NCBI RefSeq assembly: GCF_029433105.1
Contig: NZ_JARNTW010000014.1
Location: 62,001-126,000 of the forward strand
Reading direction: 5' to 3'
Length of the DNA stretch: 64,000 nucleotides
Source: Runella sp. MFBS21
Lineage (GTDB): Bacteria; Bacteroidota; Bacteroidia; Cytophagales; Spirosomataceae
In this document: positions 41,940 to 51,571 of the stretch, one piece after another
How the letters are laid out: each line of letters starts with the position of its first letter
How positions within the stretch are numbered: the stretch's first letter is position 1
Notes under the pieces: generated by a model
Told to the model about the DNA's origin: nothing
What the model saw: the letters and a program-made list of their open reading frames with translations, nothing else
The model's database searches: none
Position numbers and translations under genes: made by a program

Positions 41940-44879
41940 ATGAAAGTATCTTCTAGTCAGCCTTTTAAGATTATTTATTCCCTTTTCCAACATGAGTATT
42001 TAGGGTATTTGTTTGGGTCGTATGTGGTGCAGGTCAATAGCAAAGGAGAATTGACCTTGCTCAATCAAATACTTTCTACCAAAAATGTGACTGAATTTGC
42101 GGCGGGTTTAGAAGAAGGAGATGCGGAGTTGGTCAAATCCATTGAAGCCATTCAGCAAGATGCTATTCTAAAAAAATTCAACCCTAAGAAACTCACAGCA
42201 ATCGATTTTTTTTTGAAAGTATACGACCCCCAAAAAGGAGATAAACTTATCCAAGAAGCAATCGGTGGTTACCTAGAGTCGATCAAAGCCGCGATTTTGG
42301 AAAAACTGCCTGCCACACGTATATATATAATGGGCAATGACAACAACCCTGCTTGGATGCCTATTGAGCAGATGCAAGGCAGTGCACGTGTTTATTTCCA
42401 TTTTGCCAGAAAAGAAGAAAATACGCATTATTATCCTATCATCAAACACAACGGAGAGCGCCTTACTTTATGGCGCCAAAATGCGTTTTTGGTATGTGAT
42501 GAGCCGGCTTGGTTGCTGGTTGACAACAAGCTTTATCATTTTGATAAAAACGTAGATGGTAAAAAAATTCGTCCCTTTCTTACCAAAAACCACATAGTGA
42601 TTCCTCGCAATGTCGAAGAACAATATTTTCAGCGTTTTGTAACCCCTTTGGTGGCTTCCTACGAGGTCTATGCCGATGGATTTGAGATACGACATGAGCG
42701 TGCCGAATTAGTGCCTGTATTGAGTTTGTCAGAGCAGCACAAAGTGGTCGAATCTTCCCTTTTTCAGACTGAAAAGACTGATAACCAAATACATGAAGAC
42801 GACAATCTTCAGGTGACGTTGGAGCTACTGTTTCAGTATGGCAATTTTTCTTTTAAATTCGACAGCTTTGCGGCACAAGCCAATGTGAGCTTAGAAAAAA
42901 AAGACAATAGTTATATTTTTCATAAAGTAAAGCGTAATATACAGATCGAGAAATCGAAGATATTTTGGTTGAAAGAACAGGGGCTAGAGATGCGCCAAGG
43001 GCATTGTGTATTGCCCAGGGGGGAAGCGTTTGAGTGGTTGAGAGTGCATCATTTTGAGTTGGAAGAGGCGGGATTTGTGGTAAGGCAAAATGCCACCAAC
43101 CCCAAACAATATTTTTTGGGATATTCCTCCATTGACATCGCTTTTGAAGAAGCCCACGACTGGTTTGATGTATATGCCAAGGTACGATTTGGGGAGTACG
43201 AAATCCCGTTTGTAAAACTCAAAAATCTGATTTTGGCTCGAAAAAAGGAATTTGCGCTTCCCAATGGACAGATTGCGGTGATTCCTGAGATTTGGCTTAC
43301 TAAGTACAACGAACTGTTTGCCTTTGCTGAATATGATGCTGATAGCCAAAAATTTACGCTTCGGAAGCATCATCTTGCTCTTGTGCAAGAATATGCTGAA
43401 GACAGTTTGGCAAAGGTACTCATGAATCGTAGACTGGAAAAATTGAAGGATTTTGAAGAAATCGACGAAAGTCCTTTGCCTGAAGGATTTGTAGGAAGCC
43501 TACGACCTTACCAAAAAGCGGGCTATGATTGGCTCAATTTTTTGAGTAGTTACCGTTTTGGTGGCTGCTTAGCCGACGACATGGGTTTGGGCAAAACCGT
43601 CACTACCTTGGCTATGCTGCAATACCAAAAAGAACAAGGGGCAGATCGACCGTCGTTGCTTATCATGCCCACATCGTTGCTGTACAATTGGGAACTAGAA
43701 GCCAAGCGGTTTACGCCCCACATGCGGGTATTGGTCTACACAGGGACGTATCGTGACAAAAACCTGCATCACTTTGAGGGCTATGATTTGGTGCTGACAT
43801 CTTACGGGATTGTGCGTATTGATATTGAATTGTTGCAGCAATATGCTTTCCATTATATCATATTGGACGAGGCACAGGCTATCAAAAACCCTTCTTCTCA
43901 CATCACAAAAGCCGTGATGCAGTTGCAGTCTAAGTATCGGCTATTGCTTACCGGCACACCGCTCGAAAACACAACGATGGATTTATGGACCCAAATGACC
44001 TTCGCAAATCCGGGGCTGCTGGGAAGTCAATCTTATTTCCGAAATCATTTTCAGTTACCTATCGAAAAGCAACATGATGAGCAACGAACCAAAAAATTGT
44101 ATTCACTCATTAAGCCTTTTTTGCTTCGTCGTCATAAGTCGCAAGTGGCACTTGACCTTCCTCCCAAAGTGGAAAGCGTACACTATTGTCAGATGGTTGA
44201 AGAACAAGAACAACGCTACGAAGAGACCAAATCTTATTATAGAAATTATATTTTAGAACAGATTGAAGAAGCTGGAATGGCTAAATCGCACATGATTGTA
44301 CTGCAAGGCTTGACCAAATTGCGACAGCTAGCCAATCATCCACGCATGATTGATGAGGTCTACGAAGGAGAGTCTGGGAAATTAGAAGAGATACAATCAA
44401 AGTTGGAAGAATTGTTGAAAGGAAATCATAAAGTATTGATTTTTAGTCAATTTGTTAAACATTTAAGTATCGTACGACACTATTTAGATGAAAAAAATAT
44501 CGTATATGCTTACCTAGATGGCTCTACGCACGACCGCCAAGGGCAAGTAGCGTTTTTTCAAGAAAATGAGGACGTTAGGATATTTTTGATTTCTATGAAA
44601 GCGGGCGGATTGGGGTTAAATCTTACAGCAGCTGATTATGTGTTTATCCTTGACCCTTGGTGGAATCCGGCCATTGAAGCCCAAGCCGTAGACCGTGCCC
44701 ATCGGATTGGACAGCAGCGTACAGTGTTTACTTATAAGTTTATTACCAAAAACTCCGTAGAAGAAAAAATCTTGGATTTGCAGCGGAGCAAGCAAAAACT
44801 TTTTAACGATATCATTACCACCGAAGAGAGTTTTGTAAAGTCTCTGACCAAAGAAGATATCATGGAGCTTTTGGCTTAA
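41940..44879 (+). CDS. SNF2-family DEAD/H-box ATPase
   Basis: 979 residues from ATG 41940. A ~500-residue N-terminal region without a recognised motif precedes the SNF2 core: 'LRPYQKAGYDWLNFL', Walker A G549-L-G-K-T553, 'LLIMPTSLLYNWELEAKRF', DEAQ box (643-646), 'LLTGTPLENTTMDLWTQM', and the helicase C domain 'VLIFSQFVKHLSIV', 'SMKAGGLGLNLTAADYVFILDPWWNPAIEAQAVDRAHRIGQ' in parts (D918-RAHR). It translocates on double-stranded DNA; bacterial relatives include RapA-like and stand-alone SNF2 proteins of unknown role. It ends 12 bases from the convergent secreted-protein gene. Confidence 0.93.
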   Translation: MKVSSSQPFKIIYSLFQHEYLGYLFGSYVVQVNSKGELTLLNQILSTKNVTEFAAGLEEGDAELVKSIEAIQQDAILKKFNPKKLTAIDFFLKVYDPQKGDKLIQEAIGGYLESIKAAILEKLPATRIYIMGNDNNPAWMPIEQMQGSARVYFHFARKEENTHYYPIIKHNGERLTLWRQNAFLVCDEPAWLLVDNKLYHFDKNVDGKKIRPFLTKNHIVIPRNVEEQYFQRFVTPLVASYEVYADGFEIRHERAELVPVLSLSEQHKVVESSLFQTEKTDNQIHEDDNLQVTLELLFQYGNFSFKFDSFAAQANVSLEKKDNSYIFHKVKRNIQIEKSKIFWLKEQGLEMRQGHCVLPRGEAFEWLRVHHFELEEAGFVVRQNATNPKQYFLGYSSIDIAFEEAHDWFDVYAKVRFGEYEIPFVKLKNLILARKKEFALPNGQIAVIPEIWLTKYNELFAFAEYDADSQKFTLRKHHLALVQEYAEDSLAKVLMNRRLEKLKDFEEIDESPLPEGFVGSLRPYQKAGYDWLNFLSSYRFGGCLADDMGLGKTVTTLAMLQYQKEQGADRPSLLIMPTSLLYNWELEAKRFTPHMRVLVYTGTYRDKNLHHFEGYDLVLTSYGIVRIDIELLQQYAFHYIILDEAQAIKNPSSHITKAVMQLQSKYRLLLTGTPLENTTMDLWTQMTFANPGLLGSQSYFRNHFQLPIEKQHDEQRTKKLYSLIKPFLLRRHKSQVALDLPPKVESVHYCQMVEEQEQRYEETKSYYRNYILEQIEEAGMAKSHMIVLQGLTKLRQLANHPRMIDEVYEGESGKLEEIQSKLEELLKGNHKVLIFSQFVKHLSIVRHYLDEKNIVYAYLDGSTHDRQGQVAFFQENEDVRIFLISMKAGGLGLNLTAADYVFILDPWWNPAIEAQAVDRAHRIGQQRTVFTYKFITKNSVEEKILDLQRSKQKLFNDIITTEESFVKSLTKEDIMELLA

Positions 44880-44891
44880 GAAAATGGTCAT

Positions 44892-47543
44892 CTATCTCAA
44901 AATAAGTAGCTTACCTCGGTATTCGTGTCCGTTTTGTTTTGATTGGATAAGGTATACATAATTGCCATTAGGAAGGGGCTTGTCCAAATAATTGCCATCA
45001 AATAGGCGAACGGAGGTTTTGTTTGATAGAAAAACGAGATTACCCCAACGGTCAAAAACCTTTACTTCTGCTTCGGGATAATCTTCAAGACCTTTGATTT
45101 CCCAGACGTCGTTGTGGCCGTCGCCATTGGGAGTAAAGACGTCGGGAATATAAATACGAGACAATACGTAGACCGTCATTGAATCTTGAGCACTACAGCC
45201 CTCATCGTCCGTTACTTTTAGGGTATAAGTGGTGGTTTCGGGAGGAGTAACTGTGGGGTGTGCACTTTGACTATCATCGATATAGATAGGTGGTGTCCAT
45301 TCATATTTAAAATTTGAGCCTATATCTCCGTCGAGTTTCAGGGCTTCACCTTGAGAGATACTGTGGGTATCTGCCAAGGCTATATTAGGAGGAGCATTGA
45401 TGACCACAGTTCGGGCAGCTTTACCACTTTGGCAGGCAAATGTGCTCGTAATGGTATATGTGATTTCGTGCGAACCAACCCCTGCTTTGGTAGGATCAAA
45501 AGTATTGTTGACCACGCCTTTTCCCATAAAAGTCCCGCCTGTAGGGCTTGCACTGAGCAATACTGCGGGCTGCGAAACTCCACAAAAGGGAGGAATAGAA
45601 TCGAGCTGTACTACAATGCTAGGAATTTGAGTGACTTGAAAGGGCGAAGAGATTGTTTGACATTGATTGGTATCAGTGACGGTGACTCGGTAGGTGCCAC
45701 TCTCCCTTACACTGATTTTATTTTGAGTGGCGCCGCTGATAGGCTGGTTGTTGCGCGTCCAACCAAAGGTCTTGAGTTGGTTTCCTGAGGCGGTTAAAAT
45801 GAGGGTGGCGCCTTCGCACAACTCATTGGCGGTCGACGAAATGTTTACAGAGGGAAGTGCTGCTTTTTTGAGAAAAAAAACACTTGATTCGGCAAAACAT
45901 CCTTCTGGAGAAGAAACTTTAACGGTATAATTACCCTCATCTCCTGCGGCGATGCTTGACTGATTGACCCCTACGTAGGGCTGATTGTTTCGACGCCACT
46001 CATAGGTATGATTGGGAGCAAGCGGAGCAGACAAAGTCAGGGTATTTCCTTCACAGACGAAATTGGAGGGGGCCGTGATGCGTGCTGTCGGTGCAGGAAT
46101 AATAGTCACGGCTTGTGGAGACGAGAGGTTAGAACAATTGGTCATACCTGTTACTCGCACGGCATAAGTACCTGTTTCGCCTGTTTCAAAATAAGACGCC
46201 GATGCGTTTGGGATAAGGCTGCCATTTTTAAACCATTGGTATACAGGAGATGTAGCGTTGGTGTTGGCGGTGAGAGTAAGACTTTGCCCCTCACATATTT
46301 GACCTGACCCAGTGGACAGCCCTATATTAATGGATGGTTTGGGGATGACTACTACCGAAATCGTATCGGATGAAATAGACGGGGGACATGCATTGGCGAG
46401 CGTTACGGTACAGCTATATGTACCTCCCTGCCCGGCGGGAACGGCCAATACCGAATCGGTTTTTCCAGCTAGTGGGTTACCATTGCGTAGCCATTGTAAC
46501 GAACCTCCTCTTGAAAATCCTTTGAGGTTGAGTTGGAGAGTACTGTCTTCGCATATAGTTGACGAAAGCAAAACCTGCGGTTGACCTAATTTAGAAATAG
46601 TAATGCTTGGTTTTTCGTTGGGGCGGCAGTCAATCACTGACAATACAAACTCATACTCAATAGCGCTATATTTCGTATTGCCCTGATAAGCATCTGCTCG
46701 GATTACATACACGTAGGTACCTGGTTGTTGTACACGTCCTGTGATTCGTCCTGTGTTAGGATCTATCGATAAAGGAGCGGTGGTATTAGAAGTGAAATTT
46801 TGTGCCGAATAGCCTGAGCGATAGCTGAGAGGAGTATTAGAGCGAGGGGTTGCAAAAGAGTATTTAAGAGTGAGATTAGGACTAGGAGGAGTTCCTAATT
46901 TAAAAATAGGGCTAGCAAAATCAATATTTTGACCATTGCAAACTTCAAAATTACCCAAAGCTAAGGGATTGGCCACGGGCGTATGGGTATGACCTGCCCG
47001 GTATTCCACCAAATCAGCGGGACCTATTTCCAACCTTAGTACTACAGGAGTATTGGTTTGGGTCAGGTTAGTGACATTGATGCGCTGACCAATAGGGGAT
47101 GTCTCGGCATAATATCCGCCTATTTCATTATAAGAAAGATTATAAAAATCTAAAGTTGAAAAAGTGTAAGTAATTTTTGTTAAAGAAATATTTTGTCCAC
47201 AAACAGAAGTATATGTATATGGTTGGGAGGCTTCAACACTAGAGTTAGGTTGTGGTGTGAGAACTCCATTTTGGATAACTCCCCCGGTTCGGGTTGAAGA
47301 TATAAGGGCGTTGTTGTTGTTAAAAATATTCAAATCTAAAAACGGGGGCATCCGCAACAAGTCCTCCGTAGCCACAAAATAGGTTGCTTTAAACTGATGT
47401 GTATTGTAAAACTGCCCCGTACTTGAGGGGGTATTGGCAATGGTATAATCGGCCAAAAAACCGCCGTAAATCCGAGGTGCTTGGGTATGCCCTTTTGACA
47501 CAATTATAGATGCTGTTATCAAAAGCCACCAAAAAAGTCTCAT
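44892..47543 (-). CDS. Large secreted Ig-like repeat protein with gliding-type (T9SS) C-terminal domain
   Basis: 883 residues. Signal peptide (about 1-20), an N-terminal beta-rich region, then at least four Ig-like modules with a recurring 'CEGxxLxLxA...YxWxRNNQP' pattern, a PKD-like segment ('YTLKVTDDEGCSAQD'), and a C-terminal CHU_C domain 'IPDVFTPNGDGHNDVWEIKG...FDRWGNLVF'. This ending directs export by type IX secretion, leaving the protein at or outside the cell surface. Probable adhesin or matrix protein. Paralogue of the next gene upstream on the same strand, 77 bases away. Confidence 0.92.
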   Translation of the reverse strand: MRLFWWLLITASIIVSKGHTQAPRIYGGFLADYTIANTPSSTGQFYNTHQFKATYFVATEDLLRMPPFLDLNIFNNNNALISSTRTGGVIQNGVLTPQPNSSVEASQPYTYTSVCGQNISLTKITYTFSTLDFYNLSYNEIGGYYAETSPIGQRINVTNLTQTNTPVVLRLEIGPADLVEYRAGHTHTPVANPLALGNFEVCNGQNIDFASPIFKLGTPPSPNLTLKYSFATPRSNTPLSYRSGYSAQNFTSNTTAPLSIDPNTGRITGRVQQPGTYVYVIRADAYQGNTKYSAIEYEFVLSVIDCRPNEKPSITISKLGQPQVLLSSTICEDSTLQLNLKGFSRGGSLQWLRNGNPLAGKTDSVLAVPAGQGGTYSCTVTLANACPPSISSDTISVVVIPKPSINIGLSTGSGQICEGQSLTLTANTNATSPVYQWFKNGSLIPNASASYFETGETGTYAVRVTGMTNCSNLSSPQAVTIIPAPTARITAPSNFVCEGNTLTLSAPLAPNHTYEWRRNNQPYVGVNQSSIAAGDEGNYTVKVSSPEGCFAESSVFFLKKAALPSVNISSTANELCEGATLILTASGNQLKTFGWTRNNQPISGATQNKISVRESGTYRVTVTDTNQCQTISSPFQVTQIPSIVVQLDSIPPFCGVSQPAVLLSASPTGGTFMGKGVVNNTFDPTKAGVGSHEITYTITSTFACQSGKAARTVVINAPPNIALADTHSISQGEALKLDGDIGSNFKYEWTPPIYIDDSQSAHPTVTPPETTTYTLKVTDDEGCSAQDSMTVYVLSRIYIPDVFTPNGDGHNDVWEIKGLEDYPEAEVKVFDRWGNLVFLSNKTSVRLFDGNYLDKPLPNGNYVYLIQSKQNGHEYRGKLLILR

Positions 47544-47620
47544 AACGATAGATGGAGTAGAATCAGAATTTTAGAGCAAGTTAGGGGTTGGCAAATGAAT
47601 TTCCAGCATCCAACGCGTTT

Positions 47621-49795
47621 TTATCTCAACAACAATACCTGTCCGCGATAAGTATGACTAGCTTGCGGCTCAGTTTTGATTGTGTAGACATAGACACCTA
47701 TAGGCAGAGGTTTGCTTTGGTAAGTACCATCAAAAGCTACTTGTTTGGTTCCAGTATGATAATAAACCAGTGAGCCCCAGCGGTCAAAAACCATAATCTC
47801 CGCCTCGGGATATTCTTCAGCTCCGTGTAATACCCAAGTGTCGTTGATACCGTCTCCATTGGGCGTAAAAACATCTGGAATCCCGATGCCTCTGATGATA
47901 CCAATCAATACAGTGTCAGTGGCAGTGCAGTTGTGACTATCAGTTATGAGGAGCTGATATTCAGTGGTAACTTCGGGAGAGGCAATAGGAGAAGGGGCAG
48001 AATCATCATCAAGACCTTGGGGAGGAGACCATTGGTAAGTATAACCTACGCCCAAATTTCCATTAGCATTAAGTTGAATACTAGCGTCTTGGGAAATAAA
48101 TTGGTCATTGCCTAAGTCGACTATAGGGAGTGCCCATACCTCCGCAGTTTGGTTTGTTGCGCCAGTTACACAAAAATTTGGATTGTCGAAGCGATAAGAA
48201 AGTTCGTGAATACCTGCTCCTGCTTTGTGTGGGTAAAAATTTTCGCCTATCACTCCTTTTCCACTAAATAAACCTCCCAATGGAGAGCCTATTAGAAGGA
48301 TAGCTGTGGTATCACTGACACACCGTGAAGGAATCGGATGAAAGGTAATGGACTGATTTTGACCAAGCGAAACTATATAAGGATTAGACTCTCCCACACA
48401 CTGATTTTGGTCAATCACCTTCACTGAGTAAACTCCTGCTTGGGTAGCGGAATAAGTAGCGCTAGTAACAGTCGGAAGCAAGTCATTGTTTCGAAACCAT
48501 TGGTATCTCACCAACGGTTCTGAAACGAGCGTAGTAAGTTTGAGTGAGTCATTGGGACACAATATCCCTCCAGCTATTGGAGATGAGACGGTGATTTGAG
48601 GGTTAGGTACCAGAAGGAGAGCAGTAGTAGGTGATGTAGACGTAAAGCACGCACCTGTTTTGGTCAACACCACTTTATAAGAACCTTCTTCGGTGACTAC
48701 TAGCACGGAGTCGTTTTGGTTGGAGATAAGGGTGTTGTTTCTAAACCATTCATACTTGACGTTGGGCTGGCCTGCTCCTGCATTGAGCTGCACCGATTTT
48801 CCCTCGCATATTTTAGAAGAAACGGTGGTTTGCGGATTTCCGACCTCGCTTAGGCGGATGGTAGCGGGTGGTGGTGGGAGACATTCCTCCACTTGAATCT
48901 GGTATTCACGGTAGATTTCACTCAAAAGAACCCCCGCCCGACTATGGCGTAGCAAAAAGCCCACCGAAAAAACACCTGTACGAGTAGGCCGTGCCGAAAC
49001 GACGAGATTGGCTTGGCCTTGGGATGAAAAAATAACGGGTGGCTGTGGAACGACAAAATTACCTCCGGGCAACATTTGATTTTCAGAAAATCCAGTTTTC
49101 CATTGGGCGTTTTGATAGGGAACGGAACCGCTGGGGTTGGAAGTAAGCGGTGTCTTATTGGTGAGAGATAGATTAAAATTATTGGAAGTAAGCCCCGTTT
49201 TTTGTGGGTCAGATACCACCATTAAGCTAAAATTACTTTCGGCGTTGTTACAAAAAAAATTGAATGAGTCAGGCAGCCATTGAGGGGCAGTTTTGCCAGC
49301 TTCGGCGGGGTCAAAATACTCCCAGAGGTACTGGGGCGAAAACCAATGATACAATACTACATCTGATGACGTGATATTGTCGGCGGGGTTGCGGGGCCCC
49401 ACGGGTGCATTGACAATGTAATATCCCTCAGGGTCGTTGAAAACTTGGGGCGTAAGAATGAGGTTTTCGGTGTATTTTACAAAAATATACTCTACATTGG
49501 AGCTTCGGTCGCAAGAGGTAGCGGTTTTGCTTTGATTGGTGTAGGAGCTTTTGGTGGCCGAAAATTCGCGTATCAATTGATGGTCTTTTTTACGATATAT
49601 CCCCAATCGTAAATTGGCAGGAAGGGTAGTATAAGCGGCTTTATCAGTAAAAAAAGTACAGACAATACCGTAAGAATAAGGCAGTGTAGTGTTTAGAATT
49701 TGGCGGTCTATCTGCCCTCCATAAATTCGTTGAGCCCTAAGAGGTACATAGCTCAAACTGAGAAATAACATCAAACCAAATAGAGACCGCATCAT
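47621..49795 (-). CDS. Secreted Ig-like repeat protein with gliding-type (T9SS) C-terminal domain
   Basis: 724 residues. Signal peptide ends about 'VPLRAQ', then the 'RIYGGQ' start shared with its paralogue ('PRIYGGF'). It has two to three Ig-like modules ('CEGKSVQLNAGAGQPNVKYEWFRNN', 'CPNDSLKLTT...VRYQWFRNND'), a 'GGLFSGKGVIGENFYPHKAGAG' module also present in the paralogue, a PKD-like segment and the CHU_C domain 'IPDVFTPNGDGINDTWVLHG'. The pair probably arose by tandem duplication followed by gain or loss of Ig modules. Confidence 0.92.
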   Translation of the reverse strand: MMRSLFGLMLFLSLSYVPLRAQRIYGGQIDRQILNTTLPYSYGIVCTFFTDKAAYTTLPANLRLGIYRKKDHQLIREFSATKSSYTNQSKTATSCDRSSNVEYIFVKYTENLILTPQVFNDPEGYYIVNAPVGPRNPADNITSSDVVLYHWFSPQYLWEYFDPAEAGKTAPQWLPDSFNFFCNNAESNFSLMVVSDPQKTGLTSNNFNLSLTNKTPLTSNPSGSVPYQNAQWKTGFSENQMLPGGNFVVPQPPVIFSSQGQANLVVSARPTRTGVFSVGFLLRHSRAGVLLSEIYREYQIQVEECLPPPPATIRLSEVGNPQTTVSSKICEGKSVQLNAGAGQPNVKYEWFRNNTLISNQNDSVLVVTEEGSYKVVLTKTGACFTSTSPTTALLLVPNPQITVSSPIAGGILCPNDSLKLTTLVSEPLVRYQWFRNNDLLPTVTSATYSATQAGVYSVKVIDQNQCVGESNPYIVSLGQNQSITFHPIPSRCVSDTTAILLIGSPLGGLFSGKGVIGENFYPHKAGAGIHELSYRFDNPNFCVTGATNQTAEVWALPIVDLGNDQFISQDASIQLNANGNLGVGYTYQWSPPQGLDDDSAPSPIASPEVTTEYQLLITDSHNCTATDTVLIGIIRGIGIPDVFTPNGDGINDTWVLHGAEEYPEAEIMVFDRWGSLVYYHTGTKQVAFDGTYQSKPLPIGVYVYTIKTEPQASHTYRGQVLLLR

Positions 49796-49831
49796 ACCGT
49801 TTCAGAGAAAAACTACCAAATTTAGCAAAAA

Positions 49832-50446
49832 ATGCAAAGATTAGACGTCGCATTTTATCAAAAGTATGATACTATTACCCTCGCACAGCGATTGTTGGGC
49901 TGTGAACTTGTACACGATAGTGCCGAAGGTCAAACGGCTGGTATAATCGTCGAAACCGAAGCATATATCACTGGAGACCCCGCTTGTCATGCTTATCGTC
50001 GCAAAACTACTCGCAATGCTGCCATGTTTGGTGCGGCAGGTTCGGTGTATGTTTATTTGATTTATGGAATGTACCATTGTATCAACGTCGTCAGTGCCGA
50101 AGAGGGCATGGGAGAAGCCGTACTTATTCGCGCCCTTGAACCAACCCGAGGAGTGGATTTGATGCAAATGAGAAGGTCTATCAAAAACAAAAAAACTGTC
50201 GAAGGATTAGAAAGGAACACACCTTTAAAACAGTTATGCAATGGCCCCGGAAAATTGGTACAAGCGATGGGCATTTCTTTGGTAGCGCACAATGCCACCT
50301 TTTTAACGGAAGGTTCACTTTATATTAACGCCCCCTCAGTCTCTAATGTTGAAGTGGTCACTACCACCCGTATCGGAATCACCCAAGGAGCGGATTTACC
50401 GTATCGATTTTATATAAAAAATAATGAGTTTGTGAGTAAGAAGTAA
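49832..50446 (+). CDS. DNA-3-methyladenine glycosylase, AAG/MPG family
   Basis: 204 residues. It excises alkylated purines from DNA. Seen: '[12 protein letters not shown]', '[30 protein letters not shown]' (containing the catalytic Glu and tyrosines of the AAG fold), '[19 protein letters not shown]', '[12 protein letters not shown]', '[14 protein letters not shown]', '[16 protein letters not shown]'. Divergent from the secreted-protein gene. Confidence 0.95.
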   Translation: MQRLDVAFYQKYDTITLAQRLLGCELVHDSAEGQTAGIIVETEAYITGDPACHAYRRKTTRNAAMFGAAGSVYVYLIYGMYHCINVVSAEEGMGEAVLIRALEPTRGVDLMQMRRSIKNKKTVEGLERNTPLKQLCNGPGKLVQAMGISLVAHNATFLTEGSLYINAPSVSNVEVVTTTRIGITQGADLPYRFYIKNNEFVSKK

Positions 50447-50452
50447 AGGTAT

Positions 50453-50477
50453 TGGCCTCAATGAAAAGTTGAGGCCA
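50453..50477. terminator. Hairpin between convergent genes
   Basis: TGGCCTCA and TGAGGCCA form a perfect 8-bp stem with a 9-base loop. No T run follows on either strand, so termination is probable but not canonical. Confidence 0.5.
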
Positions 50478-50497
50478 CTGATAGGAAATGATGCATT

Positions 50498-51538
50498 TTA
50501 AGGAAGTAGCCCTAATTCTTTCCTAACCAGTTTGGCCCCTTCGCACATGGCTTTGAGTTTTTGTTTGGTGGCCCAGCGAGCGGTTTGGCTCATGCCACAG
50601 TCGGGCGCAACGGCCAGTTTTTCGGCTGGTACATAAGGCAAAATTTTGCGAATGCGTTCGGCTACATCTTCGGGGGTTTCGATATAATAACTCTTCACAT
50701 CAATTACTCCCACGGCTACGTCCACTTTTTCGGCAAAACGCTCCAATAAATGCACATCCGTAAAATTGAGGACGGTCATTTCAGAATGAATTTCGTCGAC
50801 TGTCATATCCAAAAAATCAGGAAGCATGGGCGCAATGGTCTTTTTGCCTACCGACCTACCTTTGTAGTTGCCAAAACAAAGGTGCATCGAAAGGCGTGTT
50901 TTGCCCACACCCGGCGCTACGGTTCGATTGAATATGTCCACAAAACGTTTGGTATCTTCCCGATAGGCATAGCAACTCATCGAAGGCTCATCCACACAAA
51001 TCTCAGGTACGCCAAGAGCGACCAAATCTTCGATTTCTTTGCGAACAAGGGGAAGCAGCGCCTCGGTTACTTCCCAACGGTCTTTGTAATGCCCGCCAGG
51101 ATTGAGCCGTCCTGAGAGCGTATAAGGGCCCGGAATCGACATTTTAATCATTTGACCAGCGGGAGCAAGACGCTTGAGACGTTTGTATTCCTCTACTACA
51201 CCCAACCCTTTGGGAGCCGCGAGAGGCTCTATGATGCTATTTTTGCCGCGTTGGTCGTGGGCGGGAGGCCCGTATTTGCGGGTTTCGGTGCCGTCATTGA
51301 CAATCCCTTTTATAAACCCATAAAAAGACAAATTGAAATCAAGGCGGGTTTGTTCACCGTCGGTGATGACATCTAGTCCTGCACTCACTTGATCGTGGAT
51401 GGCAGCTATGACGGCGTCATCAATCATTTCGGAGATGTCGGCAGGGCCAAATTGGTCGAGATTCATGCTCGCGAATTCGAGCCATCCCGGAAACGGCATC
51501 GAACCTACAACGGTGGTTTTAATAGGGACAGGTTGCAT
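50498..51538 (-). CDS. MetE C-terminal-like cobalamin-independent methionine synthase family protein
   Basis: 346 residues, equal to the catalytic C-terminal half of MetE. 'TTVVGSMPFPGWL' resembles the family start, 'DVITDGEQTRLDF' and 'IKMSIPGPYTLSGRLNPGGHY' the substrate region, 'ICVDEPSMSCY' the Asp-Glu-Pro block, 'LSMHLCFGNYKG' contains the zinc-binding His-x-Cys, and 'LAVAPDCGMSQTARW' the last Cys ligand. Stand-alone forms may use a methyl donor other than methyl-folate. The ahcY product homocysteine at the other end of the window would be its acceptor, but the genes are not linked. Confidence 0.9.
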   Translation of the reverse strand: MQPVPIKTTVVGSMPFPGWLEFASMNLDQFGPADISEMIDDAVIAAIHDQVSAGLDVITDGEQTRLDFNLSFYGFIKGIVNDGTETRKYGPPAHDQRGKNSIIEPLAAPKGLGVVEEYKRLKRLAPAGQMIKMSIPGPYTLSGRLNPGGHYKDRWEVTEALLPLVRKEIEDLVALGVPEICVDEPSMSCYAYREDTKRFVDIFNRTVAPGVGKTRLSMHLCFGNYKGRSVGKKTIAPMLPDFLDMTVDEIHSEMTVLNFTDVHLLERFAEKVDVAVGVIDVKSYYIETPEDVAERIRKILPYVPAEKLAVAPDCGMSQTARWATKQKLKAMCEGAKLVRKELGLLP

Positions 51539-51571
51539 AGCAAAGTAATGTTTTGGAAGGTTTCTGATTTT

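Noticed and set aside
45351-45788. 145-residue plus-strand ORF within the secreted-protein gene
   Set aside because: Antisense shadow of the CHU_C protein; no domain and no spacing for an independent gene.
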